Notes under the pieces: model-generated
Seen by the model: the letters and a program-made list of their open reading frames with translations, nothing else
Databases searched by the model: none
Told to the model about the DNA's origin: nothing
Assembly (NCBI RefSeq): GCF_010731295.1
Contig: NZ_AP022579.1
Location: 992,001-1,056,000, forward strand
DNA length: 64,000 nt
Reading direction: 5' to 3'
Source: Mycolicibacterium boenickei
GTDB taxonomy: Bacteria > Actinomycetota > Actinomycetes > Mycobacteriales > Mycobacteriaceae
Shown here: piece by piece, positions 62,047 to 64,000 of the stretch
Position numbering within the stretch: position 1 is the first letter of the stretch
Layout: the number at the start of each line of letters is the position of its first letter
Made by a program: the position numbers and the translations under genes

Positions 62047-63681
62047 GTGATCAGAACCGTGGCCGGCACGTTCAGCCGCCTGCTGCCTCATCGCGACGAC
62101 TACACCGAGCTGCCCCGCTCGTGGCGGCGGGACATCCTCGCCGGCGTGACGGTCGGCGTGGTGGCCCTGCCGTTGGCGTTGGCGTTCGGGATCAGTTCGG
62201 GGGTCGGCGCTGCCGCCGGCCTGGTCACGGCCGTGGTGGCGGGCCTGGTCGCCGCCGTGTTCGGCGGGTCGCATGTGCAGGTGTCCGGGCCGACGGGTGC
62301 GATGGCGGTGGTGCTCGCGCCGATCGTCGCGCAGCACGGGCTCGGCAGCATCGCGTTGGTGACGGTGGTGGCCGGCCTGGTGGTGCTGGCGGCCGGGGCC
62401 ACCGGTCTCGGCCGGGCGGTGACGTTCATCCCGTGGCCGGTGATCGAGGGGTTCACCCTGGGCATCGCGGCGATCATCTTCCTGCAGCAGGTGCCCGCCG
62501 CGTTCGCGCAGCAGGCCCCGGCCGGCGAGCGCACGTTGCCCGCCGCGTTCAGCGTCGTCGCTCAGGCCGACTGGACGTCCGCGGCGAAAACCCTTGGGGT
62601 GGTTGCTGTTGTCGCGCTGTTGATGATCGTGCTCCCCCGCTTGCACCGCGCGATCCCCGAGTCGCTCACCGCCGTCATCGTGGTCACGGTTCTGGTCAGC
62701 ACCCTGCACATCCCGGTCGCCGCGATCGGCGAACTGCCGTCGCACCTGCCTGCCCCGCTGCTACCCCACGCCGACCTCGGCGCGTTGCGCACCCTCCTGG
62801 GCGCGGCACTGGCCATCGCCGCGCTGGCCGCCATCGAATCGCTGCTCTCCGCGCGGGTCGCGGCGACCATGTCGCCGACGGGACCGTACGACCCGGACCG
62901 CGAGCTGGTGGGCCAGGGCCTGGCCTCGGTTGCCTCCGGGGTCTTCGGCGGCATGCCCGCCACGGGCGCGATCGCCCGCACCGCGGTCAACGTCCGGTCC
63001 GGCGCCAGGACGCGGGTGGCAGCGATCGTTCACTCGCTCGTTCTGCTCGGCGTGGTGTACCTGGCGACAGGACCGGTGTCGACCATTCCGCTCGCCGCAC
63101 TGGCCGGGGTGCTGATGGTGACGTCGTTCCGGATGATCTCGGCAGCCACGATCCGGAAGATCCTGCACTCCACCCGATCCGACGCGTTGACGTTCACCCT
63201 GACCGCCGCCGTCACGGTGTGCTTCGACCTGATCGAGGCCGTCGAGATCGGTGTCGTCGTCGCCGCGTTCTTCGCGTTGCGTTCGGTGGCGCGGCGCAGC
63301 AGCGTCGTCCGCGAGGAACTTCCGGGCCCGCCGCATCCCGGCGACGATCAGATCGCGTTGCTGCGCCTCGACGGCGCCATGTTCTTCGGTGCGGCCGAAC
63401 GTATTTCGAGTGCCATCGTGGACGCCGAGCATCCGCACACGTCCGTCGTCATCATCCGGATGTCGCAACTGGGCATGCTCGACGCCACCGGCGCCCACAC
63501 CCTCGCCGAGATCGCGACCGAGCTGGAGTCGCGCGGTATCACGGTGATCATCAAGGGCGTTCGACCCGAACACGCCGAGTTGCTGGCCAACGTCGGCGTG
63601 TTCGAGTCACTACGACACGAGAACCATCTGCTCGATTCGCTCGACGACGCGATCGAGCATGCCCGCTCGCACGTCAGCTGA
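62047..63681 (+). CDS. SulP-family anion transporter with STAS domain
   Basis: 544 aa from a GTG at 62047. Membrane helices fill residues 25-420; the SulP motif region is VSGPTGAMAVVLAPIVAQHG and PATGAIARTAVNVRSGARTRVA. The C-terminal STAS domain (about 435-540: DQIALLRLDGAMFFGAAERI ... VIIRMSQLGMLDATGAHTLAEIA) is the usual regulatory module. Sulfate, bicarbonate or another anion is possible; the sequence cannot tell. It overlaps the converging dehydrogenase stop by 8 bases. Confidence 0.9.
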   Translation: MIRTVAGTFSRLLPHRDDYTELPRSWRRDILAGVTVGVVALPLALAFGISSGVGAAAGLVTAVVAGLVAAVFGGSHVQVSGPTGAMAVVLAPIVAQHGLGSIALVTVVAGLVVLAAGATGLGRAVTFIPWPVIEGFTLGIAAIIFLQQVPAAFAQQAPAGERTLPAAFSVVAQADWTSAAKTLGVVAVVALLMIVLPRLHRAIPESLTAVIVVTVLVSTLHIPVAAIGELPSHLPAPLLPHADLGALRTLLGAALAIAALAAIESLLSARVAATMSPTGPYDPDRELVGQGLASVASGVFGGMPATGAIARTAVNVRSGARTRVAAIVHSLVLLGVVYLATGPVSTIPLAALAGVLMVTSFRMISAATIRKILHSTRSDALTFTLTAAVTVCFDLIEAVEIGVVVAAFFALRSVARRSSVVREELPGPPHPGDDQIALLRLDGAMFFGAAERISSAIVDAEHPHTSVVIIRMSQLGMLDATGAHTLAEIATELESRGITVIIKGVRPEHAELLANVGVFESLRHENHLLDSLDDAIEHARSHVS

Positions 63682-64000
63682 CGGTGCGGATCAGCTTCTT
63701 GTTCACGAACTCGTCCATGCCGAACTTGCCGAGCTCGCGGCCGAAGCCGGACCGCTTGACGCCGCCGAACGGCAGTTCGGCCCCCTCGGCTCCGACCGCG
63801 TTCACGAACACCATGCCCGCGTCGATGCGGTCGGCCACCCGTGCGGCCTGATCGGCATCGGTGGTGAATACGTAGGAACCCAGCCCGAACGGGGTGTCGT
63901 TGGCGATTTCGACGGCTTCGTCCTCCGAGCCGGCCTTGTAGACCACCGCGACCGGGCCGAACAGCTCCTGCCGGTAGGCGTCGTTGTCCTCGGTGACACC
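63674..64000 (-). CDS. aldehyde dehydrogenase, C-terminal fragment (probable succinate-semialdehyde type)
   Basis: The last 108 codons, read from the window edge to the TGA at 63674. The ELFGPVAVVYKAGSEDEAVEIANDTPFGLG block and the ending ELPFGGVKRSGFGRELGKFGMDEFVNKKLIRTV are typical of NAD(P)-dependent aldehyde dehydrogenases. The catalytic Cys and Glu lie outside the window, so the substrate class is inferred. Confidence 0.85.
   Translation of the reverse strand, partial: GVTEDNDAYRQELFGPVAVVYKAGSEDEAVEIANDTPFGLGSYVFTTDADQAARVADRIDAGMVFVNAVGAEGAELPFGGVKRSGFGRELGKFGMDEFVNKKLIRTVS

Noticed and set aside
62001..63851. 616-aa plus-strand frame overlapping the SulP gene
   Set aside because: It is another frame of the same strand; the SulP frame has membrane helices and a STAS domain.

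Overview
The window looks like chromosome of a rapidly growing mycobacterium (Mycolicibacterium, close to M. smegmatis in gene content). The reasons are the high GC content with GTG and TTG starts, the mycolate and arabinogalactan gene set, Erp, EspR, EthA/EthR, IdeR-type iron boxes, a Mn-type SodA and a DinB3-like polymerase. From memory of the M. tuberculosis H37Rv map, most of it is collinear with Rv3799c to about Rv3857c, with extra genes slotted in. No rRNA, tRNA or CRISPR array was found. All family names rest on reading the translations; no database search was run.

1-19925 (minus strand): the cell-envelope cluster. accD4, pks13 and fadD32 carry out the final condensation that makes mycolic acids. 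Next come the cutinase-like lipase Culp6, a DUF732 lipoprotein, MPT51 and two Ag85-type mycolyltransferases that load mycolates onto the wall. aftB, ubiA, a PAP2 phosphatase, glfT2 and glf build the arabinogalactan that receives them. Many junctions overlap by 4 bases or are nearly contiguous.

20165-28892: surface and lipid genes. erp and a peptidoglycan amidase (csp-like) are followed by a HAD phosphatase, two tandem acyltransferases, a metallo-beta-lactamase/Rieske fusion, an FAH-like protein and a hemerythrin.

28909-41975: a large SARP/AAA regulator, serS, a septum-formation protein, a zincin, a Cys-rich mini-protein, a histidine phosphatase and pheA. An iron module follows: an IdeR box before a DUF2470 gene, a CPBP protease, an LCP ligase, two IdeR boxes before bfrB, and glpQ1.

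41981-53866: a DUF4328 protein, a rhodanese, an intergenic region with four DnaA-box-like sites, sodA, an Rv3847-like gene, a long empty leader and espR. A three-gene cassette (Thr-rich anchored surface protein, ImmA/IrrE peptidase, seven-helix MAB_1171c-like protein) lies between espR and the Rv3850-like gene. A copper-type run (YcnI, CopC, CopD) and an H-NS-like membrane-tethered histone mimic follow.

53874-64000: a TipA-like MerR regulator with a textbook 19-bp-spacer operator promoter, rraA, and an IS3-family element inserted exactly in the loop of a bidirectional terminator. Then ethA/ethR, dinB3 with a LexA box over its start codon, a membrane protein, a PHP-domain protein, a DCC thiol protein, a SulP transporter and the 3' part of an aldehyde dehydrogenase.

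The main leads are the IS-in-terminator insertion, the espR-adjacent cassette, the DnaA-box cluster, the leaderless TipA promoter and an MPT51 that carries the Ser and His of the Ag85 catalytic triad.
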